Origin: Leisingera sp. M658
Lineage (GTDB): Bacteria > Pseudomonadota > Alphaproteobacteria > Rhodobacterales > Rhodobacteraceae
Direction: 5' to 3'
Assembly: GCF_025144145.1 (NCBI RefSeq)
Contig: NZ_CP083546.1
Location: forward strand, 1,380,501-1,444,500
DNA: 64,000 bases
The notes beneath the pieces are model-generated. The model did not search any database and was not told the origin of the DNA. It saw nothing but the letters and a program-made list of their open reading frames with translations. The translations under genes and the position numbers were made by a program. This document shows, piece by piece, positions 9,972 through 18,678 of this stretch (position 1 is the stretch's first letter; each line of letters opens with the position of its first letter).

Positions 9972-10475
9972 ATGTTCCGCTTAATGACCGGTTTGCTTTC
10001 GGGCATTCTCCTGCTGACGGGCTGCACGCTCGACAAGGAAGAGGAGGTGCGCGTGCTGCTGTCCGAATGGACGGAACTGGGCGAAACCTTCTTTTTCCAA
10101 TCCTCGTCCACCTGCACCGCTGCGGTGTTCCACACAACGGAACAGCCGCGGATCACTTCGCTGCTGGGCAGGGCGCGATCCGTCAACACCGGCATGAAAA
10201 TGCTGGCAGACGGCAAGCCGGTTGTGTTCCGGGTGGCCGGAAAATCCCCCAATGCGGTGACCGAGGCGATCATGTCGCGGGATCTGCCGCAAGGTATCGG
10301 GATCCTGAACTCGGGCCTGGCCGGGGTCAATTGCATGAACGAGACTGTGAAAGGCGTCTACTACCGCGCTATTCTCAATCCGCAGTCCAACCTTGTCTTT
10401 GTGCCGGACAGCCATGCCATGGTTGTGCTCGACAAACAGGCGATGGCGCTGATTTACGTCCGCGGCAACAGCTGA
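9972..10475 (+). CDS. Predicted lipoprotein, 167 aa
   Basis: A signal with lipobox (MTGLLSGILLLTGC; Cys18) begins at ATG 9972. The mature domain of about 150 residues has cysteines in SSSTCTAAVF and GVNCMNETVK that could pair in the periplasm. It ends in YVRGNS. No family is recognised. It lies between pccA and the convergent DUF4174-like gene, 22 bp from the latter's stop. Its own start region has only a weak ribosome site (CAAGGTGCCC), so expression may be low or the start slightly different. Confidence 0.65.
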   Translation: MFRLMTGLLSGILLLTGCTLDKEEEVRVLLSEWTELGETFFFQSSSTCTAAVFHTTEQPRITSLLGRARSVNTGMKMLADGKPVVFRVAGKSPNAVTEAIMSRDLPQGIGILNSGLAGVNCMNETVKGVYYRAILNPQSNLVFVPDSHAMVVLDKQAMALIYVRGNS

Positions 10476-10497
10476 CAGCAGGCGCGGCCCGGTCAGC

Positions 10498-10932
10498 TCA
10501 GCTGCCGCGCCGCTCTTCCACTTCGCGCAGCCGCTCGGGGAATTTGTCGATGGTGCGGGACAATTCGCGCGCTGTCCAAGGGTGCGGTTTGCGCAGCTTC
10601 ACGCCGCCGTCCTTGCCGACCAGAACCAGCATGAACCCGCGCGGACGCAGCTTTTTGCGCAGCGCCGATTTTGCGGCCGGGTCGGTGTCAACCAGCACCA
10701 CCACATCCCGGGTTTTCAGAACCTCGGCGCCTTGCATCAGCCGCTCCATCTGCTCGTGGAAGCGCGGGTCGTCGGGGCTGTCGGCAAACACCACCACAGG
10801 GCGCTGCTTCCACTGGAAATCCTCCAGTTCCACGTCATACCCGGGCTGTATCCAATCAGGCGCACTGCCATCTGCAGCCAGGGCCGCAAGCGGAATAAAA
10901 CCTGCCAAAACAACGGTTAGGATTGCTCTCAT
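10498..10932 (-). CDS. DUF4174-like periplasmic protein
   Basis: 144 residues. The start is ATG at 10932, preceded by GGAGAG; a longer open frame extends upstream but without a ribosome site. It has a signal peptide (MRAILTVVLAGFIPLAALAA). The mature part looks thioredoxin-like in layout: an early beta strand RPVVVFADSPDDPRF, then DVVVLVDTD, then GFMLVLVGKDGGVKLRK, but no CxxC. This pattern fits the DUF4174 family, whose function is unknown. It is transcribed convergently with the upstream lipoprotein and divergently from the sulfotransferase-like gene. Confidence 0.7.
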   Translation of the reverse strand: MRAILTVVLAGFIPLAALAADGSAPDWIQPGYDVELEDFQWKQRPVVVFADSPDDPRFHEQMERLMQGAEVLKTRDVVVLVDTDPAAKSALRKKLRPRGFMLVLVGKDGGVKLRKPHPWTARELSRTIDKFPERLREVEERRGS

Positions 10933-11106
10933 GATCTCTCCTGTCCCGTTGAATATATGCGCCGCGGCGGCAAATGCGACCGGGAAATCCGCAACTTGGC
11001 CAAAAAACATCATCGTTAACGGGATACTGAGGGGTTGCCGGCCATGATTGTGCCATTCCCCTTGACCGGGCTGCGGCCTGCGGCCCTCCAGAAGAGGTCC
11101 CGAAGC

Positions 11107-12042
11107 ATGATGAAAGTGATCCTTCATACAGGTGCGCACCGCTGCGCAACCACGTCGTTTCAGGAATACATGCGCCAGAACGCCGATGGGCTTGCCAAAC
11201 AGCGCATTGGGTTCTGGGGGCCGTTCCGCACCAGGGGCGGGCTGTTCCACGGCATCCAGCCCGGGCCTGCACGGGTGACTGGCCGCGACCTCGCCCAGCG
11301 TGCCCGCGGGCGGCTGCAGATCCAGATTGCCGGCTGCCGCGAGCAGGGCATCCATCAGCTGCTGATCAGTGAAGAAAACATGATCGGCTCCATCCGCGGC
11401 AACCTGCGGCTTGGCGATCTTTATAATGGAGTGGGGGAACGGATGGCGCGGTTCTCCCAGGCCTTCGGCAATGCCGTGACAGACGTGGCCCTCAGCATCC
11501 GCAGCCTGGACGGCTACTGGACCTCAGCACTGGCCTATGCGGTTGCCCGCGGCCACCGGGTGCCGTCGCCTGCGCAGCTTGACCGTCTGGTGCAGGCGCC
11601 GCGCAGCTGGCGCGATGTGATCACCGATATTGCCTGTGCGGTGCCAGATGTGCGCCTGCATGTGTTGCCGTTTGAAACCTTCGGCACCCGGCCCGAGGCA
11701 CAGCTGACGGCCCTCACCGGGGCCGAGGCGCCGCGCACCCACGCAAGGGTGCGGCTCAACGCCTCGCTGTGCCTGCAGGACCTGCGCGCCAGCGTGCCGT
11801 CCTCTGCGGCGGCCAAACTGCCAGGGGGCTCAGGCCGCTGGCGCCCCTTTGACGACGCGCAGACCGCACGCCTGCGCGAGGCGTATGCCGACGACATGAT
11901 GTGGCTGGCTGCCGGTGCCGATGGCATCGCCGCACTGGCCCATGATCCCGATAAACTGGCGGCGGGCACGAACCCGCCCCGTATCGCACTGACAAGAGGA
12001 AGACCTGATGACAAACAAAGACGAATGGCAGGCTCTGGCTGA
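11107..12042 (+). CDS. Sulfotransferase-like protein overlapping mcm
   Basis: 311 residues from ATG 11107, with AAGAGG just upstream. The N-terminus [19 protein letters not shown] matches the 5'-phosphosulfate binding loop layout of sulfotransferase-like P-loop proteins, a strand then a Gly/His-rich loop then TT at the helix start. The remaining sequence is divergent, and donor and acceptor are unknown. The last 35 nt overlap the start of mcm in another frame, so translation of the two is likely coupled. This overlap holds the gene in the propionate cluster. A role in propionate metabolism is not evident. Confidence 0.65.
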   Translation: MMKVILHTGAHRCATTSFQEYMRQNADGLAKQRIGFWGPFRTRGGLFHGIQPGPARVTGRDLAQRARGRLQIQIAGCREQGIHQLLISEENMIGSIRGNLRLGDLYNGVGERMARFSQAFGNAVTDVALSIRSLDGYWTSALAYAVARGHRVPSPAQLDRLVQAPRSWRDVITDIACAVPDVRLHVLPFETFGTRPEAQLTALTGAEAPRTHARVRLNASLCLQDLRASVPSSAAAKLPGGSGRWRPFDDAQTARLREAYADDMMWLAAGADGIAALAHDPDKLAAGTNPPRIALTRGRPDDKQRRMAGSG

Positions 12043-14137
12043 GAAAGAGCTGCGCGGACGGGCGGTTGACGACCTCAATTGGCAGACGCTGGAAGGCATC
12101 GAGGTCAAGCCGCTTTATACCGAAGACGACACCAAGGACCTGCCCCACATGGGCACGCTGCCCGGCGTCGGCCCATTCACTCGCGGCGTCAAGGCCACCA
12201 TGTATGCCGGCCGGCCCTGGACCATCCGCCAGTACGCAGGCTTCTCCACCGCCGAAGAATCCAACGCCTTCTACCGCCGCAACCTGGCCGCGGGCCAGCA
12301 GGGTGTCTCGGTCGCCTTCGATCTTGCCACTCACCGCGGTTATGACAGCGACCACCCGCGCGTGGTCGGCGATGTCGGCAAGGCCGGCGTGGCGATTGAC
12401 AGCGTCGAAGACATGAAAATCCTGTTTGACGGCATCCCGCTCGACAAGGTTTCGGTCTCGATGACCATGAACGGCGCGGTGATCCCGGTTCTGGCGTCCT
12501 TCATCGTTGCGGGCGAAGAGCAGGGCCACGATAAATCGGTCCTCGCAGGCACCATTCAGAACGACATTCTGAAGGAGTTCATGGTCCGCAACACCTATAT
12601 TTATCCGCCGAAACCCTCGATGCGGATCATCTCGGACATTATCGAGTTTACCTCGAACGAGATGCCCAAATTCAACTCGATCTCGATCTCCGGCTACCAC
12701 ATGCAGGAGGCCGGCGCGAACCTGGTGCAGGAGCTGGCCTATACCATCGCGGACGGGCGCGAATACGTGCGCGCGGCGCTGGATGCGGGCATGGACGTGG
12801 ACAAATTCGCAGGGCGTCTCTCGTTCTTCTTTGCCATCGGCATGAACTTCTTCATGGAAATTGCCAAGCTGCGCGCGGCCCGCACCCTGTGGCACCGGGT
12901 GATGACCGAATTCGGCGCCAAGTCCGAACGCTCCAAGATGCTGCGCACCCATTGCCAGACCTCCGGCGTCTCCTTGCAGGAGCAGGATCCCTACAACAAC
13001 GTGATCCGCACCGCCTATGAAGCGATGTCGGCAGTCCTCGGCGGCACGCAAAGCTTGCACACCAACGCGCTGGATGAGGCCATCGCGCTGCCCACCGATT
13101 TCTCGGCCCGCATCGCCCGCAACACCCAACTGGTGCTGCAGGAGGAAACCGGTGTCACCAATGTCGTCGATCCGCTGGCCGGCTCTTACTATGTCGAAAG
13201 CCTCACCAACGACCTGATCGAACAGGCCTGGGCCTTGATCGAAGAGGTTGAGGAAATGGGCGGTATGACCAAGGCGGTTGAGAGCGGCATGCCCAAGCTG
13301 CGCATCGAAGAAAGCGCCGCCCGCCGCCAGGCGATGATCGACCGCGGCGACGAGGTGGTGGTCGGCGTCAACAAGTACCGCAAGGAAAAAGAAGACCCGA
13401 TCGACATCCTGGATGTGGACAATGTGGCTGTCCGCGAGTCTCAGATCGCCCGTTTGCAGAAAATGCGGGCTGGCCGCGACGAGACCGCTTGCCAGGCCGC
13501 GCTGGATGAACTCACCCGCCGTGCCCAGGCGGGCAGCGGCAATCTTTTGGAAGCCGCAGTTGAAGCCGCCCGTGCGCGGGCCTCAGTCGGAGAAATCTCC
13601 ATGGCGATGGAAAAGGAATTCGGCCGCCACCGTGCCGAGGTGAAGACTTTGGCGGGCGTCTATGGTGCCGCATACGAAGGCGATGAAGGCTTTGCGGCGA
13701 TCCAGAAATCGATCGAGGATTTCGCCGAAGAAGAGGGCCGCCGCCCGCGTCTTCTGGTGGTCAAGATGGGCCAGGACGGCCACGACCGCGGCGCCAAGGT
13801 GATTGCGACGGCGTTCGCCGACATCGGTTTCGACGTTGACGTGGGCCCGCTGTTTCAGACTCCCGCCGAGGCCGCCCAGGACGCCATCGACAATGACGTG
13901 CATGTGATCGGCATCTCCAGCCAGGCGGCAGGCCACAAGACATTGGCTCCGCAGCTTGTCGAGGCGCTGAAGGCGGAAGGCGCGGGCGACATCCTGGTGA
14001 TCTGCGGCGGCGTGATCCCGCAGCAGGACTATGAGTTCCTGTACTCCAAAGGCGTCAAGGCAATCTTCGGCCCCGGCACCAACATCCCGGAAGCCGCCCA
14101 GGACATCCTGCGCCTGATCCGCGAAGCGCGGGCGTAA
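12008..14137 (+). CDS. mcm: Methylmalonyl-CoA mutase, single-chain
   Basis: 709 residues. It converts (R)-methylmalonyl-CoA to succinyl-CoA with adenosylcobalamin. The N-terminal TIM barrel binds the CoA ester ([20 protein letters not shown] near residue 65, then [16 protein letters not shown]). The C-terminal cobalamin domain has the DxHxxG signature in [14 protein letters not shown], with the axial histidine at about 592, and a GG motif in [15 protein letters not shown]. It closes the pccB-pccA pathway. The (S)/(R) epimerase needed between carboxylase and mutase is not in this window. AAGAGGAAGACCTG precedes the start. Confidence 0.97.
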   Translation: MTNKDEWQALAEKELRGRAVDDLNWQTLEGIEVKPLYTEDDTKDLPHMGTLPGVGPFTRGVKATMYAGRPWTIRQYAGFSTAEESNAFYRRNLAAGQQGVSVAFDLATHRGYDSDHPRVVGDVGKAGVAIDSVEDMKILFDGIPLDKVSVSMTMNGAVIPVLASFIVAGEEQGHDKSVLAGTIQNDILKEFMVRNTYIYPPKPSMRIISDIIEFTSNEMPKFNSISISGYHMQEAGANLVQELAYTIADGREYVRAALDAGMDVDKFAGRLSFFFAIGMNFFMEIAKLRAARTLWHRVMTEFGAKSERSKMLRTHCQTSGVSLQEQDPYNNVIRTAYEAMSAVLGGTQSLHTNALDEAIALPTDFSARIARNTQLVLQEETGVTNVVDPLAGSYYVESLTNDLIEQAWALIEEVEEMGGMTKAVESGMPKLRIEESAARRQAMIDRGDEVVVGVNKYRKEKEDPIDILDVDNVAVRESQIARLQKMRAGRDETACQAALDELTRRAQAGSGNLLEAAVEAARARASVGEISMAMEKEFGRHRAEVKTLAGVYGAAYEGDEGFAAIQKSIEDFAEEEGRRPRLLVVKMGQDGHDRGAKVIATAFADIGFDVDVGPLFQTPAEAAQDAIDNDVHVIGISSQAAGHKTLAPQLVEALKAEGAGDILVICGGVIPQQDYEFLYSKGVKAIFGPGTNIPEAAQDILRLIREARA

Positions 14138-14444
14138 CGTAAGTAGCAGGGGGCTCCCGCACCCGCAGGTGCCAGCCCTGCGGGCAAACCCCTTGGCGGC
14201 TTTGGGCCTGGCAGTTCACCCTGCCAGGTGAACTGTCGGCATCGCGCGCCGTCAGGCGCGCGATGCCCCGCCCAACGGGAGCGGATGTGCCTTCGCACAG
14301 CCTGCGACGGGCGGGAGCGCTGACGGTTTTGAGTGTCCTCTCAGCGCCGGTGGCGGGTGCCCGCTTCACTGTCCTTGACGGCAAATCCCGCCTTGTACCC
14401 CGCCGCTGTCCGGCTAGTCTCTGGCCGCAAAAGGGGAGGCGCAA
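14138..14444. other. 307-bp gap after mcm holding three hairpins
   Basis: No open frame with a ribosome site is seen. The first 130 bp consist largely of inverted repeats (see 14162-14267). The remainder must hold the promoter of the VOC gene, but I cannot identify its boxes. Confidence 0.6.
14162..14267. repeat. Three successive perfect hairpins downstream of mcm
   Basis: Hairpin 1: CCCGCAGG 14162-14169 / CCTGCGGG 14177-14184. Hairpin 2: CAGTTCACC 14212-14220 / GGTGAACTG 14227-14235. Hairpin 3: GGCATCGCGCGCC 14238-14250 / GGCGCGCGATGCC 14255-14267, with a GTCA loop. All stems are perfect. None is followed by a T-run, so they resemble REP/BIME-like 3' structures more than simple terminators. 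Confidence 0.6.
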
Positions 14445-15053
14445 ATGATACTCGATCACCTGGCCGTGGCCGGCGAAACGCTGGAAGAGGCGGTTGCCCA
14501 TGCCGAAGAGGCCCTTGGCGCCGCGCTTGGCCCCGGTGGCTCCCACGCCCGCTATGGCACCCATAACCGGCTGATCGGGCTGGAGGACGGGCTGTACCTG
14601 GAGGCCATCGCCATCGACCCGGACGCCCGACCGCAGGAGCAGCCGCGCTGGTTCAACCTGGACCGGTTCTCCGGCCCTGCACGGCTCAGCAACTGGATCC
14701 TGCGCAGCGAAAACCTGGAAGCGGAGAAACCCCTGCTGCCGCCTCATGCGCAGCGCCACGTGGCAATGCAGCGCGGGGACTTGCGCTGGCTGATGACGGT
14801 GCCTGCGGACGGGCTGCTGCCGTTCGGCAACATTTTCCCCGCGGTCCTGCAGTGGCAGTCCGAGCCGCCCGCCGGCAAGCTGCCGCAGTCGCACTGCCGC
14901 CTGACCCGCCTGATCCTCAGCCACCCGGAGGCCAAAGACCTGCAAGCCGCACTGGACCGGATCCTCGGCGACCCGCGCGTTGCAGCGGAGCAGGGTAAAC
15001 CTGCGATGATGGCGGAGTTCGAAACCCCGCATGGGCCAAGGGTGCTGCGATGA
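14445..15053 (+). CDS. VOC (glyoxalase-like) family protein
   Basis: 202 residues with AGGGGAGG before ATG 14445. The start ILDHLAVAGETLEEAVAHAEEALG and HARYGTHNRLIGLEDGLYLEAIAID form the two-strand-plus-helix pattern of a VOC module, with the conserved H4 and E residues that commonly hold a metal. This size and layout matches the single-copy glyoxalase-like (Glyoxalase_3-type) proteins, not the shorter methylmalonyl-CoA epimerase. Substrate unknown. The stop overlaps the next start (ATGA 15050-15053), coupling it to the acetyltransferase. Confidence 0.75.
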   Translation: MILDHLAVAGETLEEAVAHAEEALGAALGPGGSHARYGTHNRLIGLEDGLYLEAIAIDPDARPQEQPRWFNLDRFSGPARLSNWILRSENLEAEKPLLPPHAQRHVAMQRGDLRWLMTVPADGLLPFGNIFPAVLQWQSEPPAGKLPQSHCRLTRLILSHPEAKDLQAALDRILGDPRVAAEQGKPAMMAEFETPHGPRVLR

Positions 15054-15571
15054 AAATCCGCTCTGCCCGCCCTGATGATGCCGAAGCCGTCTGCACCATT
15101 GCCAACTGGGTGATCCGCGACACGCTGGCCACCTTCAACACCATTGAAAAAACGCCTGAAGACGTCCGGGAACTGATCATGGCCGGCAACGGCGCTTATC
15201 TGGTGGCGGAACAGGGCGGCAGGATCCTCGGCCACGCGCATTGTTTCCCGTTCCGCCCCGGTCCCGGCTATCGATTTACGGCAGAGCACACCATTCATCT
15301 GCTGCCCGAAGCACAGGGGCAGGGCGCGGGCCGCAAGCTGATGCAGGCGCTGGAGGCCAAGGCGGAACAGGCGGGCATTCATGTGCTGATCGCCAGTGTC
15401 AGCAGTGCCAATCCCGCAGCAATCGCCTTCCATGCTGCTATGGGCTATGTGGAAACAGCAAGGATGCCGGAACTGGGCTGCAAGCAAGGGCGCTGGCTCG
15501 ACACTGTTTTCATGCAGAAAATCCTGACGCCCGGTATTCCCGCCCCTGACAACCCTGGCAAAGACGCATAG
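15050..15571 (+). CDS. GNAT family N-acetyltransferase (phosphinothricin-acetyltransferase-like)
   Basis: 173 residues. It begins MKIRSARPDDAEAVCTIANWVIRDTLATFN, the usual start of the PAT/YncA branch of GNAT enzymes. The acetyl-CoA pyrophosphate loop is EAQGQGAGRKLMQALE, followed by VLIASVSSANPAAIAFHAAMGY, the conserved beta5-helix segment. It acetylates an amine, probably a small amino-acid-like compound, in the cytoplasm; the acceptor cannot be told from sequence. It is translationally coupled to the preceding VOC gene. VOC and GNAT genes paired this way suggest a small detoxification unit, which is inference. Confidence 0.85.
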   Translation: MKIRSARPDDAEAVCTIANWVIRDTLATFNTIEKTPEDVRELIMAGNGAYLVAEQGGRILGHAHCFPFRPGPGYRFTAEHTIHLLPEAQGQGAGRKLMQALEAKAEQAGIHVLIASVSSANPAAIAFHAAMGYVETARMPELGCKQGRWLDTVFMQKILTPGIPAPDNPGKDA

Positions 15572-15580
15572 GCTGGCACC

Positions 15581-16279
15581 ATGTCACTTTGGACCCGCAT
15601 ATCCGACGCGCTGGCCGCACTTGCCGCAGGAGAAAGCCTGTCGGAAGTCTTTGACCGCTTGCGCGCGCCGCCCGAACGCACCGTGGCCTTTGCCATTGCC
15701 GTCATCGCCCTTGGCGCCAAGATGGCCAAGGCCGACGGGCAGGTCACCCGCGACGAAGTGGCCGCCTTCCGCGAGGTGTTCCAGATTGCCCGCGATGATG
15801 AAACCGGCGCCGCCCGCGTCTTTGACATGGCGCGCACCGATGTGGCCGGCTACCAGGAATACGCCCGCCGCATCCACAGCATGTTTGCCGATGACCCCAC
15901 CACGCTGTGCGACCTGATGGAGGGGCTGTTCCATATCGCCATGGCCGATGGCTTCTATCACCCCGGCGAAAATGAATTCCTCGAAGAAGTAAGCCGCATT
16001 TTCGGCCAGACCCCGCAGCAGTTCCAGGCGCTGCGCGCGCGGTTTGTGCCGGATGCGCCCAAGGATCCCTATACCGTGCTGGGTGTCAGCCCAGATATGG
16101 CCATGGACGAGATCCGCAAGCATTGGCGCAAGCTGGTGCGCGACACCCACCCGGATGCGATGATCGCCCGCGGCGTGCCCGAAGAGGCGGTGCGGCTGGC
16201 GGAGAAGCGGATGATCGACATCAACCGCGCCTGGGATGAAATCAACGGATGCTGCGGCAATGCGGCTGGCAACCTATAA
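15581..16279 (+). CDS. TerB-DnaJ domain protein (DjlA-like, no membrane anchor)
   Basis: 232 residues. Residues about 30-145 form a TerB-like helical domain (AIALGAKMAKADGQVTRDEV-type metal-binding repeats, and IAMADGFYHPGENEFLEEV). A C-terminal J domain runs from about 165: PKDPYTVLGVSPDMAMDEIRKHWRKLVRDTHPD. The HPD tripeptide is present, so it should stimulate a DnaK ATPase. Unlike E. coli DjlA there is no N-terminal transmembrane segment, so it is probably cytoplasmic. It starts 9 bp after the acetyltransferase and overlaps the next gene by 20 bp, making a compact operon. Confidence 0.85.
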   Translation: MSLWTRISDALAALAAGESLSEVFDRLRAPPERTVAFAIAVIALGAKMAKADGQVTRDEVAAFREVFQIARDDETGAARVFDMARTDVAGYQEYARRIHSMFADDPTTLCDLMEGLFHIAMADGFYHPGENEFLEEVSRIFGQTPQQFQALRARFVPDAPKDPYTVLGVSPDMAMDEIRKHWRKLVRDTHPDAMIARGVPEEAVRLAEKRMIDINRAWDEINGCCGNAAGNL

Positions 16280-17270
16280 TATCGAATGGTTCGCCAACCT
16301 GTTTGATGCAGAGGATAATCTGCTGCTCGACGGCGAACGCTCCTCCCGCCATGGGGTCGACCGGTACACCCAGGGCCAAGCCATCGCCCAGGTGCTGCGC
16401 CGCATTGATGCCGATGCGGTGATGGTGGTGGAGGCGCCCAATACCGGCCGCAGCCAGCGCACCACCCGCGCGTTGGAGCGCTTTGCGGCTGAAGCCGGCC
16501 TCAGAGCGCGCGAGGCCGTCAGCGGCTTTCCCAATGACACCCAGCAGGAAATTGCATTGCTGTTTGATCCGGATGTTCTGGACGCCCGCCACGACGCCCG
16601 TTCCTCGGCGGATGCGCCGCGGTTTGACGGGGTGTTCGGCATTGACCTGGACGTTGACGCCCAGGCCGATCAGGTGCGGTTTTCCAAACCGCCGCTGGAG
16701 CTGGCGGTGACCACCAAAGGCGGCCCGGACAAGAAGGGGGTGGAGCTGCGGATGATCGGCGCGCATCTGAAATCCAAGGCGCCGCATGGTGCCCGGACCA
16801 AGAACGAGGTTACCACCGTCTCCATCGCCAACCGGCGCAAGCAGCTGGCACAGGCGATCTGGCTGCACCGGCGGGTGGCGGAACATGCCGCGGCGGGGGA
16901 GCATGTGGTGGTTTTGGGGGATCTGAACGACGGCCCCGGCCTGGATGAATTTGAGAAATTGTTCGGCCAGTCCTCGGTTGAGATCGTCATGGGCAGCCTG
17001 CTGAACGACCCCCACGCGCAAAGCCTTTTGCGTCCGCGCACCACCGTGCTGCCCAGCACCTCGCGGTTCTACAATCCTGAAACCAAACGCTATTTCTGCG
17101 CGCTGTTGGATTATGTGATGATCTCGCACAGCCTGATGGGGCTGCAGCCCAAGTGGCGCATCTGGCACCCGTTCGAGGACGCGGAATGCTATGGTGATGC
17201 GGAATTGCGCCAGGCGCTGCTGAATGCCTCGGATCATTTCCCGGTGACGCTGGATATCGCGCTGGCGTGA
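16260..17270 (+). CDS. Endonuclease/exonuclease/phosphatase family protein
   Basis: 336 residues from ATG 16260 (MRLATYNIEWFANLF), which is the natural beginning of the fold; the open frame extends 8 codons further upstream inside the DnaJ gene. Motifs of the EEP superfamily are present: TYNIEW, VVEAPNT (metal-binding Glu), GAHLKSK, VVLGDLND (catalytic Asp/Asn) and the final SDHFPV (catalytic Asp-His). It cleaves phosphodiester or phosphomonoester bonds with Mg2+. No signal peptide is visible, so it is probably cytoplasmic. Substrate (DNA, lipid or nucleotide) not determined. Overlaps the preceding gene by 20 bp. Confidence 0.85.
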   Translation: MRLATYNIEWFANLFDAEDNLLLDGERSSRHGVDRYTQGQAIAQVLRRIDADAVMVVEAPNTGRSQRTTRALERFAAEAGLRAREAVSGFPNDTQQEIALLFDPDVLDARHDARSSADAPRFDGVFGIDLDVDAQADQVRFSKPPLELAVTTKGGPDKKGVELRMIGAHLKSKAPHGARTKNEVTTVSIANRRKQLAQAIWLHRRVAEHAAAGEHVVVLGDLNDGPGLDEFEKLFGQSSVEIVMGSLLNDPHAQSLLRPRTTVLPSTSRFYNPETKRYFCALLDYVMISHSLMGLQPKWRIWHPFEDAECYGDAELRQALLNASDHFPVTLDIALA

Positions 17271-17453
17271 ACGGTCTGGTTTCATCCCGGGCCTGCACTT
17301 GCCGTCCAGCGCCCGAAGGGGTGCAGTTCTGGACTTTCCGGACAGGCGGTCAGCCGCCGCCGTCTAAGCCCTTCACATTGCCCCTTTTATAAATCCAAGG
17401 GGCGGCGCAAGGTGTGTGCAGAACATCCAACGTCTAAGCTGCCGGATCGGTCT

Positions 17454-18101
17454 ATGAAGCTCATCACCGCAGAATACTGCCCGTTCAGTTTGCGCTGCGT
17501 GCTCGCGCTTCGGGAAAAGCGGCAGAAGTTCGAATTGCTGACGGTCAACTTGGCGGAAAAGACGCAATTCGGCGCGCTCCTTTCACCTTATGGCCGGGTG
17601 CCGGTTCTCGAACATAATGGCAATTCGATCTATGAGAGCAGCGTGATCAATGAATATTTGGAGGAGGTTTTTCCCGAACCTGCGCTACTGCCCGGGGATC
17701 CTTATAACCGTGCTGCCGCTCGTTTTTGGATCGATTTTTGCAACACGCGGTTCATGCCCGCTTATTTCAATCTGCTGAAATCAGTTCCCGGAAAAACGCG
17801 GGATGCGCTGCGTGCGGAATTGCTGGAACATTTGGCTTTCATCGAAGATCAGGGCCTTTCGCAACGGGCCGCGGATCAGCCGTTCTGGCTAAGCGGCCGT
17901 GCCGGGCTTGTCGACTTTTCGTTTTATCCTTTCTTTGAGCGCTTCGCCGACGTGGAAGTGTTTCGCAATGTCGAAATTCCGCACCGTCTCGAGAATTTGC
18001 AGAAGTGGCTGAAAACGATGCGCGGCCTGCCGTCGGTTCAATCCATCATGCGTTCAAGGGCACACTACATTGCGTATTTCCGAACGTTCTACGCTGATTG
18101 A
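17454..18101 (+). CDS. Glutathione S-transferase family protein
   Basis: 215 residues from ATG 17454. The N-terminal thioredoxin-like domain has the redox-type CPFSLRCVLALREK near residue 8 and the cis-proline/binding stretch GRVPVLEHNGNSIYESSVINEYLEE. The C-terminal half is all-helical with PFWLSGRAGLVDFSFYPFFERF, matching GST/SspA-like proteins. It probably conjugates or reduces an electrophile with glutathione. G+C looks lower than in the flanking genes. Two copies of CGTCTAAGC (17361-17369 and 17431-17439) lie 70 bp apart just upstream; their meaning is unknown. Confidence 0.85.
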   Translation: MKLITAEYCPFSLRCVLALREKRQKFELLTVNLAEKTQFGALLSPYGRVPVLEHNGNSIYESSVINEYLEEVFPEPALLPGDPYNRAAARFWIDFCNTRFMPAYFNLLKSVPGKTRDALRAELLEHLAFIEDQGLSQRAADQPFWLSGRAGLVDFSFYPFFERFADVEVFRNVEIPHRLENLQKWLKTMRGLPSVQSIMRSRAHYIAYFRTFYAD

Positions 18102-18280
18102 GGTTTCGCTTTTGGCAGGTTCCAGTTTTGTTGCAAGGCCTGCAGTTCATTGACCGGGGCAATCGGCATTCATGCCAGACGGCTGCAAATCAGCCATCAC
18201 CGCGGGCATGCACCCGCCCGGCGCGGTTCCGTATCAGGGCACCCCTGTTACCCCCGGCGAGACCTCCCTATATTGGCACT

Positions 18281-18661
18281 ATGAAACAGATCCTTTTGCC
18301 AGCTGCCCTCGTTGCCCTGATGTCCGTTCCGCTTGCCGCCCAGGAAGCCGGGGAGGAGGGCGGTGCCCCCTCTCTGATGGAACGCGGGGCGGAACTGTTC
18401 TGGGAGGGGCTGCGCGAGGAAATGGCGCCGGCGCTGGAAGACCTGCAGGGCATGATGGAGGACATCGGCCCCTCGATGGGGGCTTTCCTTGCCGAAATGG
18501 GGCCTGCGCTGGCCGAAATCGCCAAGGAGGTGGAGGATTGGAGCGCCTATGAGCTGCCCGAGATCCTGCCCAATGGCGACATCATCATCCGCAAGAAACC
18601 CAAGGACAACGCGCCCGCCGAAAAAGACAAGGGCGAGGAGGAAGGCGTCACCGAAATCTGA
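18281..18661 (+). CDS. Small secreted acidic protein, 126 aa
   Basis: Begins MKQILLPAALVALMSVPLAA, a clear signal peptide with cleavage likely after Ala20. The mature protein is very acidic and methionine-rich (LREEMAPALEDLQGMMEDIG) and probably helical up to about residue 85. It then runs into ELPEILPNGDIIIRKK and a charged, disordered tail. Automatic pipelines sometimes label such proteins as ATPases, but no Walker motif is present. Periplasmic, function unknown. It converges on the Ppx/GppA gene. Confidence 0.7.
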   Translation: MKQILLPAALVALMSVPLAAQEAGEEGGAPSLMERGAELFWEGLREEMAPALEDLQGMMEDIGPSMGAFLAEMGPALAEIAKEVEDWSAYELPEILPNGDIIIRKKPKDNAPAEKDKGEEEGVTEI

Positions 18662-18678
18662 CGCACCACCCTAGGGCC

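Noticed and set aside
14445-15053. Methylmalonyl-CoA epimerase
   Set aside because: Although it is a VOC protein next to mcm, its 202-aa length and motifs fit the larger glyoxalase-like group, not the roughly 135-aa epimerase.
18281-18661. AAA+ ATPase
   Set aside because: Database-style label often attached to such proteins; no Walker A or B motif, and it has a signal peptide.
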